From positions 310,001 to 374,000 of the forward strand of contig SEBV01000007.1 in assembly GCA_004172865.1 (NCBI GenBank): a stretch of DNA of 64,000 bases, read 5' to 3'. The position numbers were made by a program, and so were the translations under genes. Below, piece by piece: positions 51,740 through 61,942 of this stretch. A model generated the notes under the pieces. The model was not told where the DNA came from, did not search any database, and saw nothing but the letters and a program-made list of their open reading frames with translations. How positions within the stretch are numbered: position 1 is the first letter of the stretch; every line of letters starts with the position of its first letter. Origin of the DNA: Gammaproteobacteria bacterium. GTDB lineage: Bacteria > Pseudomonadota > Gammaproteobacteria > Pseudomonadales > Cellvibrionaceae.

Positions 51740-52165
51740 ATGGCTGTTGAACAAACCCTTTCAATCATTAAACCTGATGCTGTTAGCAAGAACCACATCG
51801 GCGAAATCGTAGCGCGTTTTGAAAAAGCAGGCTTAACTATTGCCGCACAACGCTTGGTTCAGTTGAGCAAGGCACAAGCCGAAGGCTTTTATGCTGAACA
51901 CAAAGGCCGTCCATTTTTTGATGGTTTGGTTGAATTTATGATCTCCGGTCCAGTCGTAGTGCAAGTGTTATCCGGTGAAAACGCTATTTTGGCAAACCGT
52001 GAATTGATGGGTGCCACCAATCCAGCTAATGCAGCTCCAGGAACTATCCGCGCTGATTTCGCTGAAGCGATTGATAAAAACGCAGTTCACGGTTCGGACT
52101 CACCGACCTCTGCTGCACGCGAAATCGCTTATTTCTTCGCATCCAGTGACATTATTGTTCGTTAA
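51740..52165 (+). CDS. ndk: Nucleoside diphosphate kinase
   Basis: Ndk balances NTP and dNTP pools by phosphate transfer. The 141-aa product from ATG 51740 (TTTGGAGA upstream) has the active-site H117 in [12 protein letters not shown] and the usual N-terminus ([14 protein letters not shown]). The open frame extends 39 residues upstream, but that part has no homology and crosses the hairpin. It is followed by rlmN, a conserved pair. Confidence 0.97.
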   Translation: MAVEQTLSIIKPDAVSKNHIGEIVARFEKAGLTIAAQRLVQLSKAQAEGFYAEHKGRPFFDGLVEFMISGPVVVQVLSGENAILANRELMGATNPANAAPGTIRADFAEAIDKNAVHGSDSPTSAAREIAYFFASSDIIVR

Positions 52166-52194
52166 TTTTTGTTGTTTATTTTTAGGTAAAACCC

Positions 52195-53199
52195 ATGGCC
52201 GAGCATATCAGTCCAATCGCAGAAACTACGTCAGCAACATCGGCGGGTGCAAGTGCGGTTGCTCCTGTTAAAGAGAGCAAAGGTGGCGCGGCCAAGGTAA
52301 ACCTTTTAGGTCTGTCGGAAGCCAAGTTAATCGCGTTTTTCGAAACACTTGGCGAACCTAAATTTCGCGCTGTACAAGTGCTGAAATGGATTCATCAGCT
52401 CGGTGCTGATAATTTCGAAGACATGACCAACGTTAGTAAAAGCCTGCGTGCAAAATTAAATTTGTGTGCAGAAATTCGCGCGCCAGAAGTTATTAAACAG
52501 CTGGATTCTACCGATGGAACGCGTAAGTTTTTGATTCGCGTATCAGGCGGGAATGTTGTTGAAACTGTTTATATTCCTGAGGGCGACCGTGGAACACTTT
52601 GTGTTTCTTCGCAGGTTGGTTGTTCACTGGATTGCAGCTTTTGTGCAACGGGCAAACAAGGTTTCAATCGCGATTTAACGGCAGCAGAAATTATTGGCCA
52701 GGTGTGGATTGCAGCAAAATCTTTTGGTCAATTAACACCAAATGGTCCACGCGCTGTTACTAATGTGGTGATGATGGGTATGGGCGAGCCCTTACTTAAT
52801 TTTGATAATGTTGTCGATTCCATGAATCTTATGATGCACGACAACGCTTATGGAATTTCCAAGCGCCGCGTGACCTTAAGTACATCAGGTGTTGATCGTC
52901 CACATCACGCACATGAACTTGCTGAATTGCTGCGCGATGTTCCTGTGAAAATTAATTTAATTCCGTTTAATCCGTTTAATTTGTCCAACTACAAACGTGT
53001 TAGCAATAATGCCTTGCGTAAGTTCCAGGATATTCTAATCGAAGCGGGTTACATTGCGACTGTGCGCACAACACGCGGGGATGACATTGATGCAGCCTGC
53101 GGTCAGCTTGCAGGAACTGTTAACGACATTACCAAGCGTAGCGAGCGCCATCGTGCACGTTTTGAGGAAGCACAGCCGATAAAAATTATTGGCGCATGA
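52195..53199 (+). CDS. rlmN: RlmN rRNA/tRNA methyltransferase with internal in-frame deletion
   Basis: RlmN is a radical-SAM enzyme that methylates C2 of A2503 in 23S rRNA and A37 of some tRNAs. The 334-aa product keeps the cluster cysteines C143, C147 and C150 ([15 protein letters not shown]), [12 protein letters not shown] and the catalytic C302 in [12 protein letters not shown]. At residues 232-234 it jumps from [11 protein letters not shown] to [13 protein letters not shown]. About 70 residues that lie between these in E. coli RlmN are absent, including the SAM-binding SLHAPND strand. Adding 70 gives ~405 aa, normal for the family with the 30-residue Ala-rich start. The frame is intact on both sides, but activity is doubtful. 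Confidence 0.88.
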   Translation: MAEHISPIAETTSATSAGASAVAPVKESKGGAAKVNLLGLSEAKLIAFFETLGEPKFRAVQVLKWIHQLGADNFEDMTNVSKSLRAKLNLCAEIRAPEVIKQLDSTDGTRKFLIRVSGGNVVETVYIPEGDRGTLCVSSQVGCSLDCSFCATGKQGFNRDLTAAEIIGQVWIAAKSFGQLTPNGPRAVTNVVMMGMGEPLLNFDNVVDSMNLMMHDNAYGISKRRVTLSTSGVDRPHHAHELAELLRDVPVKINLIPFNPFNLSNYKRVSNNALRKFQDILIEAGYIATVRTTRGDDIDAACGQLAGTVNDITKRSERHRARFEEAQPIKIIGA

Positions 53200-53259
53200 T
53201 TAAATAGCTTAATAGCTTGAATTTAATGCTTGTACGTTAAATGCCTTCGGAGTAACACA

Positions 53260-54048
53260 ATGCAGAATAATAAGTTGCTGTCAGGTTTTAAGAATGTATT
53301 GATGTGTGTGTTAGTGAGCGTATTTTTATTTGGTTGTGTTTCCGAACAAGTCAAAGGTAAAGAAAAAAAAGCTCCAGATAAGGCCAAGGCACTTGAGCTT
53401 CATGTACAAATGGCATTGGGTTATGTCGAAAAAGGTAATCGTGAATCAGCGCGTATCCATTTAACTAAAGCGTTTGATATTGATAAAAATTCAGCTCCTG
53501 CAACTAATGCCATGGCAATGTTGTATCAGCTGGAAGGGGAGCCAGCGCTTGCAGAAGAAAATTTTAAGTTAGCGATAAAACGCGATAAAAACTTAACCGC
53601 CGCGCACAACAACTACGGTATTTTTCTTTACAACCAAAAGCGCTACCAGGAAGCTTTCACTCAGTTTGAATTAGCAGCTGCCGATTTGGGTTATGTAAAT
53701 CGTTCACAGGCTTTAACGAATGTCGGCAAGGCCGCATTGAAGATCGGAAAAGATGCGCGTGCACAGTCAGCATTTGAGCATGCGTGTATTTTGGACAGAA
53801 AAAATTCCGATGCATTTATTGAATTGGCGGATATTAATTTTCAAAACAAAGAATATGCAGAGGCTAAAAGAAATCTGGATGTTTACGAATCTCTTGTCAG
53901 TTCGTCGCCACGCAGTTTGATGTTGGGAATTCGTTTAGAAAGAATATTTGGCAACAAAGATAAAGAAGCAAGTCTCGCGCTGAAATTGAAAAATAATTTC
54001 CCATATTCCAAAGAACTTTTGGATTACCAACAAAAGAATTCTAATTGA
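53260..54048 (+). CDS. pilF: Type IV pilus biogenesis lipoprotein PilF (PilW)
   Basis: This TPR lipoprotein helps assemble the outer-membrane secretin PilQ. The 262-aa product from ATG 53260 (GGAG upstream) has a signal peptide with lipobox LFGC near residue 26. About five tetratricopeptide repeats follow (ALGYVEKGNRESARIHLTKA; AHNNYGIFLYNQKRYQEAF). It sits between rlmN and rodZ as in Pseudomonas. Confidence 0.93.
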   Translation: MQNNKLLSGFKNVLMCVLVSVFLFGCVSEQVKGKEKKAPDKAKALELHVQMALGYVEKGNRESARIHLTKAFDIDKNSAPATNAMAMLYQLEGEPALAEENFKLAIKRDKNLTAAHNNYGIFLYNQKRYQEAFTQFELAAADLGYVNRSQALTNVGKAALKIGKDARAQSAFEHACILDRKNSDAFIELADINFQNKEYAEAKRNLDVYESLVSSSPRSLMLGIRLERIFGNKDKEASLALKLKNNFPYSKELLDYQQKNSN

Positions 54049-54055
54049 GGTTCTG

Positions 54056-55006
54056 ATGGTTGAATCCAGTGAATCGCAACCAAATGAGAAATTATCGCCC
54101 GGTAAAATATTGCTGCAAGGTCGACTGCAGGCTGGGCTAACTCAGGAACAAGTTGCGAAAGAACTTTATATGACTGTTTACAAGGTTAAAGCCTTGGAAG
54201 CAGATGACTATAGCCGTTTGAGTTCGGACACTTTTGCGCGCGGTTACATTCGTGCCTATGCAAATTTAGTGAAGATAGATGTTGTTGTCGTATTAGCTGC
54301 GTACGATCAGTTGATGGATGACATAAAACCGCCGGAAGTTGTGGCGGCCCAAATTGCTGCGCCAACAGAGCCACAAGGTCATCGCGGCGCGTGGCAATTT
54401 CTTGTGGTTATTGGCGCGTTTTTAATTGGGATTTGGCTAATATCTGTTTGGTTTTTTGATAACCATACGGAAACAGAATACGTTGTTCCAGCAGTTGGTA
54501 ATTCCTCGGTAGCATCGGAAAATTTGAAATCGACGGTGGCTGAGTCATTTGCAAGTGCGAGCGAATTTAGCAGTTCAAGTAGCAGTGTATCGCCGATGAG
54601 TACATCTTCACAAAGTAGAATACAAAATGCGTTGGCTGTAAAGAATTCAAGTTCGAGTAAATCCGCTAATGCAGCAAATTCTTCTGTATTTAGTTCGGCA
54701 TTAAGCTCAATTGCAACTTCAAGCAGTGCGTCAGTTGCAGCGCAGGTAAGTGTTAAGAAAACCAGTCTGGATGAAATTAGTTTTTCATTTCGCGCTGAAT
54801 CCTGGTTGGAAGTGAGCGATTCGCGTGGTGATGTCTTGGCCACCGAACTTGAGCCAGCTGGTAGCAAATTAAAATTGGTTGGGCTTGCACCATTCGACGT
54901 GAAGTTAGGCAATGCGCCTGCGGTTGATGTGCAATTGAACGGCAAAAAAATTGATGTTATCCCATTGTTGGGAAGCAACGTGTTAATACTGAAAGTCGGC
55001 AATTAA
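54056..55006 (+). CDS. rodZ: Cell-shape protein RodZ-like (HTH, TM, DUF4115)
   Basis: RodZ links the MreB cytoskeleton to the elongasome. The 316-aa product has a cytoplasmic Xre-type helix-turn-helix (LQAGLTQEQVAKELYMTVYK), a membrane span at about 113-133, a periplasmic Ser-rich linker of ~90 residues, and a C-terminal DUF4115 domain. The Ser-rich linker fits the polyserine linkers known in Cellvibrio secreted proteins. GAGG precedes the ATG. Confidence 0.92.
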   Translation: MVESSESQPNEKLSPGKILLQGRLQAGLTQEQVAKELYMTVYKVKALEADDYSRLSSDTFARGYIRAYANLVKIDVVVVLAAYDQLMDDIKPPEVVAAQIAAPTEPQGHRGAWQFLVVIGAFLIGIWLISVWFFDNHTETEYVVPAVGNSSVASENLKSTVAESFASASEFSSSSSSVSPMSTSSQSRIQNALAVKNSSSSKSANAANSSVFSSALSSIATSSSASVAAQVSVKKTSLDEISFSFRAESWLEVSDSRGDVLATELEPAGSKLKLVGLAPFDVKLGNAPAVDVQLNGKKIDVIPLLGSNVLILKVGN

Positions 55007-55033
55007 AAGTTGCTGTGTTGTTAAGGTAAAATT

Positions 55034-56158
55034 ATGCATTGTGAATCACCGATTAAACGTCGCAAGTCGCGTCAGATTATGGTTGGAAATGTGCCGGTAG
55101 GTGGCGATGCGCCTATTTCCGTGCAGAGCATGACTAACACTGAAACGACAGACGTAGCCGCAACTGTTGAGCAAATTCGTCGCATTCAGTTAGCGGGTGC
55201 TGATATTGTTCGCGTATCGGTTCCTTCGATGGATGCAGCAGAAGCCTTTGGTGCAATTCGCAAACTAGTGGATATACCATTAGTTGCGGATATTCATTTC
55301 GATTACAAAATTGCGTTGCGTGTTGCCGATTTGGGCGTGGACTGCTTGCGTATCAATCCCGGCAATATTGGTCGTGAAGATCGTGTCCGTGCAGTTGTCG
55401 ATAAAGCGCGCGATTTAAATATTCCAATTCGAATTGGCGTTAACGCAGGTTCATTGGAAAAAGATTTACAAAAAAAATACGGTGAACCAACACCGGATGC
55501 TTTAGTTGAATCTGCACTGCGTCATGTTGAAATTTTGGATGCCTTAAATTTCCATAATTTTAAAGTCAGCGTAAAAGCATCAGATGTTTTTATGGCCGTT
55601 GCTGCCTACCGTAAATTAGCAGCACTAATCGAGCAGCCTTTGCATTTGGGTATCACAGAAGCTGGCGTGTTACGCGCAGGCACAGTGAAATCAGCAGTAG
55701 GTTTAGGCGCACTTTTAATGGATGGTATTGGCGATACTATTCGTATTTCACTCGCTGCTGATCCGGTCGAAGAAATTAAAGTGGGTTGGGATTTATTGCG
55801 CAGTTTGAAATTACGCAGTAAAGGTGTGAACTTTATTGCCTGCCCAAGTTGTTCACGTCAAAACTTTGATGTGATTAAAACCATGAATGAATTAGAAGCG
55901 CGCGTGGAAGATATAACTACGCCGATTGATGTTGCCGTCATTGGTTGCATCGTAAATGGCCCTGGCGAAGCGAAAGAAGCTGATTTAGGTTTGACTGGTG
56001 GCACGCCTAATAATCTAGTGTATATCGATGGTGAACCCAACCATAAAATCGGCAATGAAAATTTGGTGGATAATTTAGAAAAACTTATTCGCGCAAGAGC
56101 CGCATTAAAAGCCATTAAAATGGCCGAAGATGAAAAAAATATTATTGCTCGCGCATAG
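55034..56158 (+). CDS. ispG: 4-hydroxy-3-methylbut-2-enyl diphosphate synthase (flavodoxin)
   Basis: IspG is the penultimate MEP-pathway enzyme, with a [4Fe-4S] cluster. The 374-aa product has the start [19 protein letters not shown], the core [23 protein letters not shown] (in part), and three cluster cysteines in IACPSCSRQ and [16 protein letters not shown]. The length equals that of E. coli IspG. It depends on the Fe-S machinery encoded 4-10 kb upstream. Confidence 0.97.
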   Translation: MHCESPIKRRKSRQIMVGNVPVGGDAPISVQSMTNTETTDVAATVEQIRRIQLAGADIVRVSVPSMDAAEAFGAIRKLVDIPLVADIHFDYKIALRVADLGVDCLRINPGNIGREDRVRAVVDKARDLNIPIRIGVNAGSLEKDLQKKYGEPTPDALVESALRHVEILDALNFHNFKVSVKASDVFMAVAAYRKLAALIEQPLHLGITEAGVLRAGTVKSAVGLGALLMDGIGDTIRISLAADPVEEIKVGWDLLRSLKLRSKGVNFIACPSCSRQNFDVIKTMNELEARVEDITTPIDVAVIGCIVNGPGEAKEADLGLTGGTPNNLVYIDGEPNHKIGNENLVDNLEKLIRARAALKAIKMAEDEKNIIARA

Positions 56159-56180
56159 TCGAGTCCGGTTATTTGGATTG

Positions 56181-56199
56181 CAATGGTTTTAAACCATTG
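56181..56199. promoter_or_regulatory. 9-bp palindrome just upstream of hisS
   Basis: CAATGGTTT at 56181-56189 and its exact complement at 56191-56199 are separated by one base. They end 17 bases before the hisS start. No T-run follows. It could be an operator or an mRNA hairpin that limits hisS initiation. Confidence 0.4.
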
Positions 56200-56216
56200 G
56201 TGGTAGAGAAAGTATT

Positions 56217-57488
56217 TTGAAAAAAATTCAAGCTATTCGTGGAATGAATGATTTATTGCCAAGCGATTCGTCGGCATGGCAATACGTTGAAGCGGCTGTC
56301 GCAAATATTTTGCGTCGTTATGCTTATCAAGAAATTCGTTTTCCTATTTTAGAATCGACAGATCTTTTCAAGCGTTCTATCGGTGAAGTTACCGATATCG
56401 TTGAAAAGGAAATGTACACTTTTGATGATCGTAACGGTGACAGTGTCACGCTACGTCCTGAAGGCACGGCATCTTGTGTTCGCGCCTGCGAAGAACATGG
56501 TCTGCTATACAATCAAACCCAGCGTTTGTGGTACATGGGCCCAATGTTTCGTTACGAGCGCCCGCAAAAAGGCCGTTACCGCCAGTTTCACCAAATTGGT
56601 GTGGAAACCTTTGGTATGGACGGGCCCGATATTGACGCTGAAGTTTTATTACTCAGCGCGCGTATTTTGCGTGAACTTGGCGTCGCTCCGTTTGTCACAC
56701 TGCAGATCAATTCATTAGGTGATTCCGAATCGCGTGCAAATTACAAAGAAGCCCTGGTGGCTTATTTGGAAAATCACAAAGAAAAATTGGATGCCGACAG
56801 CCAGCGCCGTTTAACAACTAATCCTCTGCGTATATTGGACAGTAAAGAGGCAAGCACTCAAGCCTTGCTCGATAACGCGCCGGTATTGTTGGATTATTTG
56901 GATGAAACATCGCGCGCACATTTTGAGCAATTAAAAGTTCTGTTGGATGCTGGTGGTGTCAGTTATCAAATTAATCCACGCTTGGTGCGCGGTTTGGATT
57001 ACTACGGCAAGACCGCATTTGAATGGGTAACGGATAAATTAGGTTCACAAAGTACAGTGTGTGCTGGTGGCCGTTACGATAATTTGGTTGAACAACTTGG
57101 CGGAAAATCGACTCCAGCCGTTGGCTTTGGAATCGGTTTAGAACGCTTGGTGTTGTTGCTACAAGCTGTCGATGCCGTTCCAAAAAATTTGGAGCAAATT
57201 GCAGATGTTTATGTAGTTGCAGTTGGCAATGTGCAGAAAGAAGCTTTTCAGTTGGCGGAGAACTTGCGCAATGAATTGCCAAGTTTGCGAGTGATCAATA
57301 ATTGTGGTGGTGGAAATTTTAAAAATCAGTTGAAAAAAGCTGATAAAAGCACAGCAAGTTTAGCGCTGATCTTAGGTGAAGATGAAGTTGCAAAAGCGGT
57401 AGTCGCCGTAAAATTTTTACGTGACGATCAACCCCAGCAAATAATCCCGCTAAGCGACATTATTAAATTTTTTAAAAATCGTGTATAA
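56217..57488 (+). CDS. hisS: Histidyl-tRNA synthetase
   Basis: HisRS charges tRNA-His. The 423-aa product has [15 protein letters not shown], motif 2 ([23 protein letters not shown], in part), the histidine motifs [15 protein letters not shown] and CAGGRYDNL, and motif 3 [12 protein letters not shown]. The start is TTG 56217, because the conserved [13 protein letters not shown] begins right after it and AGAGAAAG lies upstream. The weak start codon next to a palindrome may keep expression low. Confidence 0.96.
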   Translation: MKKIQAIRGMNDLLPSDSSAWQYVEAAVANILRRYAYQEIRFPILESTDLFKRSIGEVTDIVEKEMYTFDDRNGDSVTLRPEGTASCVRACEEHGLLYNQTQRLWYMGPMFRYERPQKGRYRQFHQIGVETFGMDGPDIDAEVLLLSARILRELGVAPFVTLQINSLGDSESRANYKEALVAYLENHKEKLDADSQRRLTTNPLRILDSKEASTQALLDNAPVLLDYLDETSRAHFEQLKVLLDAGGVSYQINPRLVRGLDYYGKTAFEWVTDKLGSQSTVCAGGRYDNLVEQLGGKSTPAVGFGIGLERLVLLLQAVDAVPKNLEQIADVYVVAVGNVQKEAFQLAENLRNELPSLRVINNCGGGNFKNQLKKADKSTASLALILGEDEVAKAVVAVKFLRDDQPQQIIPLSDIIKFFKNRV

Positions 57489-57522
57489 AATTTTAATTGA
57501 TATGAATTATTAGGAGTTCATT

Positions 57523-58209
57523 GTGAGCGTACATTTAACTGAAGAAGAACAATTAGAAGTCTTGAAGCGCTGGTGGAAAGATTACGGTAAGGTAGTGATC
57601 ATTGCGATAGTCGCTGCAGTTGCAATTTATTTTGCATGGACAACTTGGCAAGACAAAAATAATGCAACAAAAGAATCTGCTTCTGCTCAATACGATGCGC
57701 TGGTAAAGCTTCTTAATGTTGAACCAGGTAAAACACTTTCTGACGCTGACAAAAATACTGCTGCCACTATTGCAAGTGAAATCAAAGCAAAAAATGGCAC
57801 TGGTTTGTATGCACAAAGCGCAGCTTTCTATCTTGCTAAATCTGCAGTTGATGCAGGTGATTTGGATAAGGCAGTAACTGAATTACAATGGATTTTATCG
57901 TCCAAGCCTGACATCGCTACCGCACAACTCGCACATGTACGTTTAGCTCGTGTATACGTTGCTAAAGGAGCTTACACCGAAGCGCAAACTCAATTGGCGG
58001 AAGAACCTAGTAAAGCATTTGCATCAGAATACTCTGAAGTACGTGGTGATTTATTAAAAGCGCAAGGCAACAAAGAAGCAGCTGCAACTGCTTATCAAAA
58101 AGCCTTGGAAACTACTGATCCACAACAACAGGAACGTGCAATGGTATTGCAAATGAAAGCCGATGAATTAAAGTCACCACTTGCTGTTGCTGAGGAGAAA
58201 GCCCAATGA
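57523..58209 (+). CDS. yfgM: Membrane-anchored periplasmic protein YfgM
   Basis: YfgM associates with the SecYEG/PpiD translocon in E. coli. The 228-aa product has one N-terminal membrane helix (VVIIAIVAAVAIYFAWTTW) after a short cytoplasmic start containing the conserved EEEQLEVLKRWWKDYG. TPR-like repeats follow. Its stop overlaps the bamB start by four bases. Confidence 0.93.
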   Translation: MSVHLTEEEQLEVLKRWWKDYGKVVIIAIVAAVAIYFAWTTWQDKNNATKESASAQYDALVKLLNVEPGKTLSDADKNTAATIASEIKAKNGTGLYAQSAAFYLAKSAVDAGDLDKAVTELQWILSSKPDIATAQLAHVRLARVYVAKGAYTEAQTQLAEEPSKAFASEYSEVRGDLLKAQGNKEAAATAYQKALETTDPQQQERAMVLQMKADELKSPLAVAEEKAQ

Positions 58210-59417
58210 GGCACTTGAAATGGGGCTTACTGCTCTGTGCCGTATTGATGTCCGGCTGTTCGATATTTTCTAAAAAAACTGGCCAAGAGCCAATGGATTT
58301 GGAAAGCTTTAAAGAAACGGCCAAGCTGAGTGAAGTGTGGAGCCATGGTGTCGGCAGAGGGCAGGGAATTGGCTTGACGCAACTTACCCCGGCGCTAGCG
58401 GGTGATACAATTTACACCATCGATCACGAAGGCATTGTAAGTGCGTTGAATAGTCAATCCGGAAAAAAACTCTGGTCGAAAAATGTAACGCCCGAATTTA
58501 CCGGATGGACAGGAAGCGTTGTTTATTTCTTTAAAAATAAAGATTTAAACCACGGTGTTACTGGCGGTATTAGTTATGCGGATGGATTGCTTTATATCGG
58601 AAATTACGCCGGTGAATTGATTGCACTTTCTGCGAAAGATGGCAAACAAATTTGGCGTAAACAAGTAAATGGTGAAATTTCGTCGGTACCGCAAACTAAC
58701 GGTCAAGTTGTTGCTGTGCAAACGATGAACGGAAAATTGTTTGTAGTTGATGCAAAAACCGGCGCTGATATGTGGTTCTTTGAAAATCCACCGCCAGTTT
58801 TAACATTGCGTGGCACCGCAGCGCCTTTAGTAACAGATACTGCAATTTATGCCGGTTTTGCGAATGGTCGCTTGATGGCGTTTAATCCAAGCAATGGTTT
58901 AATTTTGTGGGAACAACGTATGGCCTTGCCAAAAGGTCGTTCAGAATTAGACCGTATGGTTGATATTCACGCGAGTCCGCTAATTAAAGATGGCATTTTG
59001 TTTGTAGGAACTTATCAAGGTCGTATCGCCGCAGTCGCTCGTGGAACGGGTGGCAGTGTGTGGGCAATAGATGGTTCGACTACTGAAAATCTCGCCGCGT
59101 CTGACGATAAATTATTTGTTAGCCAGAGCGATGGAAAAGTGGTCGCTTACAGTCTTACTTCCGGCGAGCAACTGTGGCAAAACGAAAAATTGTTGCGTCG
59201 TCGTTTAGGTGGCCCGCAAGTATTTGGTGATTATGTAGCTGTAGTAGATTTTGAAGGATACATGCATGTGCTAAATCAATCGAACGGAGAATTTGCTGCG
59301 CGTGATCGTGTTGATAGCGATGGCGTGCGCGCACCTTTGTTGACTGATGGCAAAACGCTTTATGTTTACGGCAACAGCGGAGGCTTAATGGCCTTTACCG
59401 CAACCGCTAAAAAATAA
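58206..59417 (+). CDS. bamB: Outer-membrane assembly lipoprotein BamB
   Basis: BamB is a beta-propeller subunit of the BAM complex. The 403-aa product has a lipoprotein signal (lipobox LMSGC near residue 18) and repeated propeller blades with PQQ-like motifs (VSALNSQSGKKLWSK; LIALSAKDGKQIWRK; VYGNSGGLMAFTA). It is translationally coupled to yfgM and lies before der, the conserved order. Confidence 0.96.
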   Translation: MRHLKWGLLLCAVLMSGCSIFSKKTGQEPMDLESFKETAKLSEVWSHGVGRGQGIGLTQLTPALAGDTIYTIDHEGIVSALNSQSGKKLWSKNVTPEFTGWTGSVVYFFKNKDLNHGVTGGISYADGLLYIGNYAGELIALSAKDGKQIWRKQVNGEISSVPQTNGQVVAVQTMNGKLFVVDAKTGADMWFFENPPPVLTLRGTAAPLVTDTAIYAGFANGRLMAFNPSNGLILWEQRMALPKGRSELDRMVDIHASPLIKDGILFVGTYQGRIAAVARGTGGSVWAIDGSTTENLAASDDKLFVSQSDGKVVAYSLTSGEQLWQNEKLLRRRLGGPQVFGDYVAVVDFEGYMHVLNQSNGEFAARDRVDSDGVRAPLLTDGKTLYVYGNSGGLMAFTATAKK

Positions 59418-59440
59418 GCGTTAATTCAAGTTATTTTTCG

Positions 59441-59481
59441 AACCACTTAAGGAGGAAACTCTTTAAGTGGTTGATTTTTTT
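59441..59481 (+). terminator. Terminator-like hairpin with a Shine-Dalgarno in its loop
   Basis: The 10-bp perfect stem (59441-59450 with 59463-59472) is followed by GA and seven T residues, as in a terminator. The 12-base loop contains GGAGGA, a strong ribosome binding site 10 bases before an in-frame GTG of der. Confidence 0.55.
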
Positions 59482-59538
59482 GTGGCGTATTGGTTTTTGT
59501 ATGCCAAATTGTTTTATTTATTAATTGATGTACTCATT

Positions 59539-60933
59539 ATGATTCCTGTTATTGCACTTGTTGGTCGGCCCAACGTCGGAAAATCTACTTTATTTAATCG
59601 CCTCACGCGCAGCCGTGATGCATTGGTGGCGGATTATCCCGGCCTTACGCGTGATCGCAAATACGGCGAAGGAACTTTTGAAGAGCGTCGCTTTATCGTA
59701 ATCGACACCGGTGGTATTAGCGGTGAAGAAGAGGGTATTGATAGCATGATGGCTGGTCAATCCCTATTGGCGATTGAAGAAGCGGATATTGTTTTATTTA
59801 TTTTGGATAGCCGCTCAGGCGTGCATCCTGCTGATCATATGATCGCAAAACATTTGCGTGTGAATAATAAAAAAACTTATTTGGTTGCCAACAAAATTGA
59901 CGGTATGGATCCGGACATCGCACTCGCGCCTTTTTACGAATTAGGTTTGGGCGAAATTTTTGCTACTACTGCAACCCATGGTCGTGGTGTGAAATCCATG
60001 ATGGAAGAAGTGCTGGCCGAAGTTCCGGAATTTACGGAAGAACAACAGGTCGACGTTGCCAAAGGCATTAAAATCGCTGTAGTAGGGCGGCCAAATGTAG
60101 GTAAGTCTACTTTGGTAAATCGTTTACTCGGCGAAGATCGCGTTGTGGTGTTCGATGAACCTGGAACCACACGCGATAGTATTTATATCAACTACGAACG
60201 CTTTGGAAAAAATTACACCATTATCGATACCGCCGGTGTGCGCCGTCGAAAAAATATTGATTTGATGGTAGAGAAATTTTCTATCGTAAAAACTATGCAA
60301 GCCATTAGCGATGCAAATGTTGTTGTGCTGGTGATGGATGCAAGTGAAGGCGTGGTCGAGCAAGATTTGCATTTAATGGGATCAACGATTGAAGCGGGCC
60401 GCGCTTTGGTTATTGCATTAAATAAATGGGATGGTTTGGATGAATCCCATAAACAATACGTGAAAAAAGAACTCGAACGCCGTTTACGTTTTGTCGATTT
60501 CGCGACCATCCATTTTATTTCTGCGTTGCACGGTACGGGCGTAGGCAATCTCTACAAATCCATCGAAGAAGCCTATCAATCGGCAACGGATAAATTCTCT
60601 ACCAATTATTTGACGCGAATTCTTGAAGATGCGGTGCGCGAGCATCAGCCGCCTATGATTCAAGGTCGCCGTATTAAATTGCGCTACGCGCATCCTGGCG
60701 GTCACAATCCGCCGATTGTGGTGATACATGGCAATCAAACTGCTGATATTCCCAATCATTACACCAAGTATCTTGAAAAAACCTTCAGACGCGTCATGGA
60801 CTTACACGGTACGCCGATTCGTATCGAGTATCGCACCACCGACAATCCGTACGCCGAGAAGAAAAAGAAAGTAACCCAGCGCGAATTTATTAAAAAGCGC
60901 CGTTTGGAAAATGCGCATCCCAATAAAAAGTAA
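59539..60933 (+). CDS. der: Ribosome-assembly GTPase Der (EngA)
   Basis: This double-GTPase is needed for 50S maturation. From ATG 59539 it is 464 aa. Two G domains carry Walker [10 protein letters not shown] (near residues 8 and 185) and the switch segments DTGGISG and DTAGVRR. The KH-like C-terminal domain ends with a basic tail. This start matches family N-termini ([16 protein letters not shown]) but lacks a ribosome binding site. A GTG at 59467 in the same frame, after GGAGGA, would add a 24-residue hydrophobic leader. Confidence 0.95.
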   Translation: MIPVIALVGRPNVGKSTLFNRLTRSRDALVADYPGLTRDRKYGEGTFEERRFIVIDTGGISGEEEGIDSMMAGQSLLAIEEADIVLFILDSRSGVHPADHMIAKHLRVNNKKTYLVANKIDGMDPDIALAPFYELGLGEIFATTATHGRGVKSMMEEVLAEVPEFTEEQQVDVAKGIKIAVVGRPNVGKSTLVNRLLGEDRVVVFDEPGTTRDSIYINYERFGKNYTIIDTAGVRRRKNIDLMVEKFSIVKTMQAISDANVVVLVMDASEGVVEQDLHLMGSTIEAGRALVIALNKWDGLDESHKQYVKKELERRLRFVDFATIHFISALHGTGVGNLYKSIEEAYQSATDKFSTNYLTRILEDAVREHQPPMIQGRRIKLRYAHPGGHNPPIVVIHGNQTADIPNHYTKYLEKTFRRVMDLHGTPIRIEYRTTDNPYAEKKKKVTQREFIKKRRLENAHPNKK

Positions 60934-60938
60934 CGATG

Positions 60939-60970
60939 TGGCTGTTAGGTTTCGTTATCCGAAACAGCCA
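60939..60970 (+). terminator. Possible der terminator
   Basis: TGGCTG (60939-60944) pairs with CAGCCA (60965-60970), and an inner TTTCG pairs with CGAAA, with a 5-base bulge. A short T-rich tract follows. It is weak. Confidence 0.3.
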
Positions 60971-61056
60971 GTTTCTTAGCAAAAATATACGGTTAACTTT
61001 TTTTTCGTGTCTATACTCACTCAAAAGATGTGAGCGAAAATAAGAGAGAACCCAGT

Positions 61057-61923
61057 ATGAATAGAAGAATCCAACAAGCAATCGGCATTGCAGTCACCCT
61101 CATCAGCTTTTCGGCAAGCGTTGTTGTTAATGCTGAAACGCTAAAGTTTAACCAATCTGAAAACGACCCCAACGGTTTTTACGCAGCCAAAATGATCAAG
61201 CTGGCTCTTGATCATATGGATCGCAAATATGAAACGGAAACCGTTGGCGGCCAACTCACTCAAACCCGTATGCAAGAGGACGTCAAATCAGGCGTGCTCG
61301 ATATTATGTGGGCGGGCACCAGTAAAGAGCTTGAGGATGATCTTGAGCCGGTGCGAATCCCGCTTTATAAAGGACTGTTGGGCCACCGGTTTTTGATCAT
61401 TCGCAAAGGCGATCAAGCTACCTTTGACAATATCAAAACGCTTGAAGATCTGCGCAAAATTCGCCTCGGTCAAGGTACTGCCTGGGTCGACACCAAAATA
61501 TTGGAAGCGAATGGTTTGAAAGTCGTCAAAACCATGAAATACCAAAACTTGTTTAATATGTTGGACGGCAGCCGTTTTGATGCTTTTCCCCGTGCCGTGT
61601 TTGAACCCTTCAGCGAAGTTGATAAACACCCTGAGCTTAATCTCGCGGTCGAAAAAAACTTAATGCTGGTTTATAAAATGGATTTTTATTTGTTTGTTAG
61701 CAAAGCTAAAAAGCAGCTGGCGCGAGAGTTTGAAATCGGTTTAAACCGCGCTATTGCAGATGGTTCTTTCGAAAAAGTCTTTATGAGTTCGCCGAGCGTT
61801 CAGGAAGCCATTTCCAAAGGCGATTTGAAAAATCGTATTGTAATTCCACTTAACAATCCGTTTAACTCGAAAGAAACTCCAATTGATAGAGCAGAGCTTT
61901 GGATCGATCCGAAAACCTTATAG
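61057..61923 (+). CDS. Periplasmic solute-binding protein, family 3-like
   Basis: The 288-aa product has a signal peptide ending near VVNAETLK and resembles family-3 binding proteins that capture amino acids or other small ligands (KMIKLALDHMDRKY; GVLDIMWAGTSKELEDDLEPV; RFDAFPRAVFEPF). No ABC permease or ATPase is adjacent, so it may be an orphan receptor or sensor partner. AAGAGAGAA precedes ATG 61057. TATACT at 61012-61017 may be its -10 box. A strong terminator follows, so it is monocistronic. The ligand is unknown. Confidence 0.8.
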   Translation: MNRRIQQAIGIAVTLISFSASVVVNAETLKFNQSENDPNGFYAAKMIKLALDHMDRKYETETVGGQLTQTRMQEDVKSGVLDIMWAGTSKELEDDLEPVRIPLYKGLLGHRFLIIRKGDQATFDNIKTLEDLRKIRLGQGTAWVDTKILEANGLKVVKTMKYQNLFNMLDGSRFDAFPRAVFEPFSEVDKHPELNLAVEKNLMLVYKMDFYLFVSKAKKQLAREFEIGLNRAIADGSFEKVFMSSPSVQEAISKGDLKNRIVIPLNNPFNSKETPIDRAELWIDPKTL

Positions 61924-61942
61924 TGTTAGTAAAAGTTGCGAA

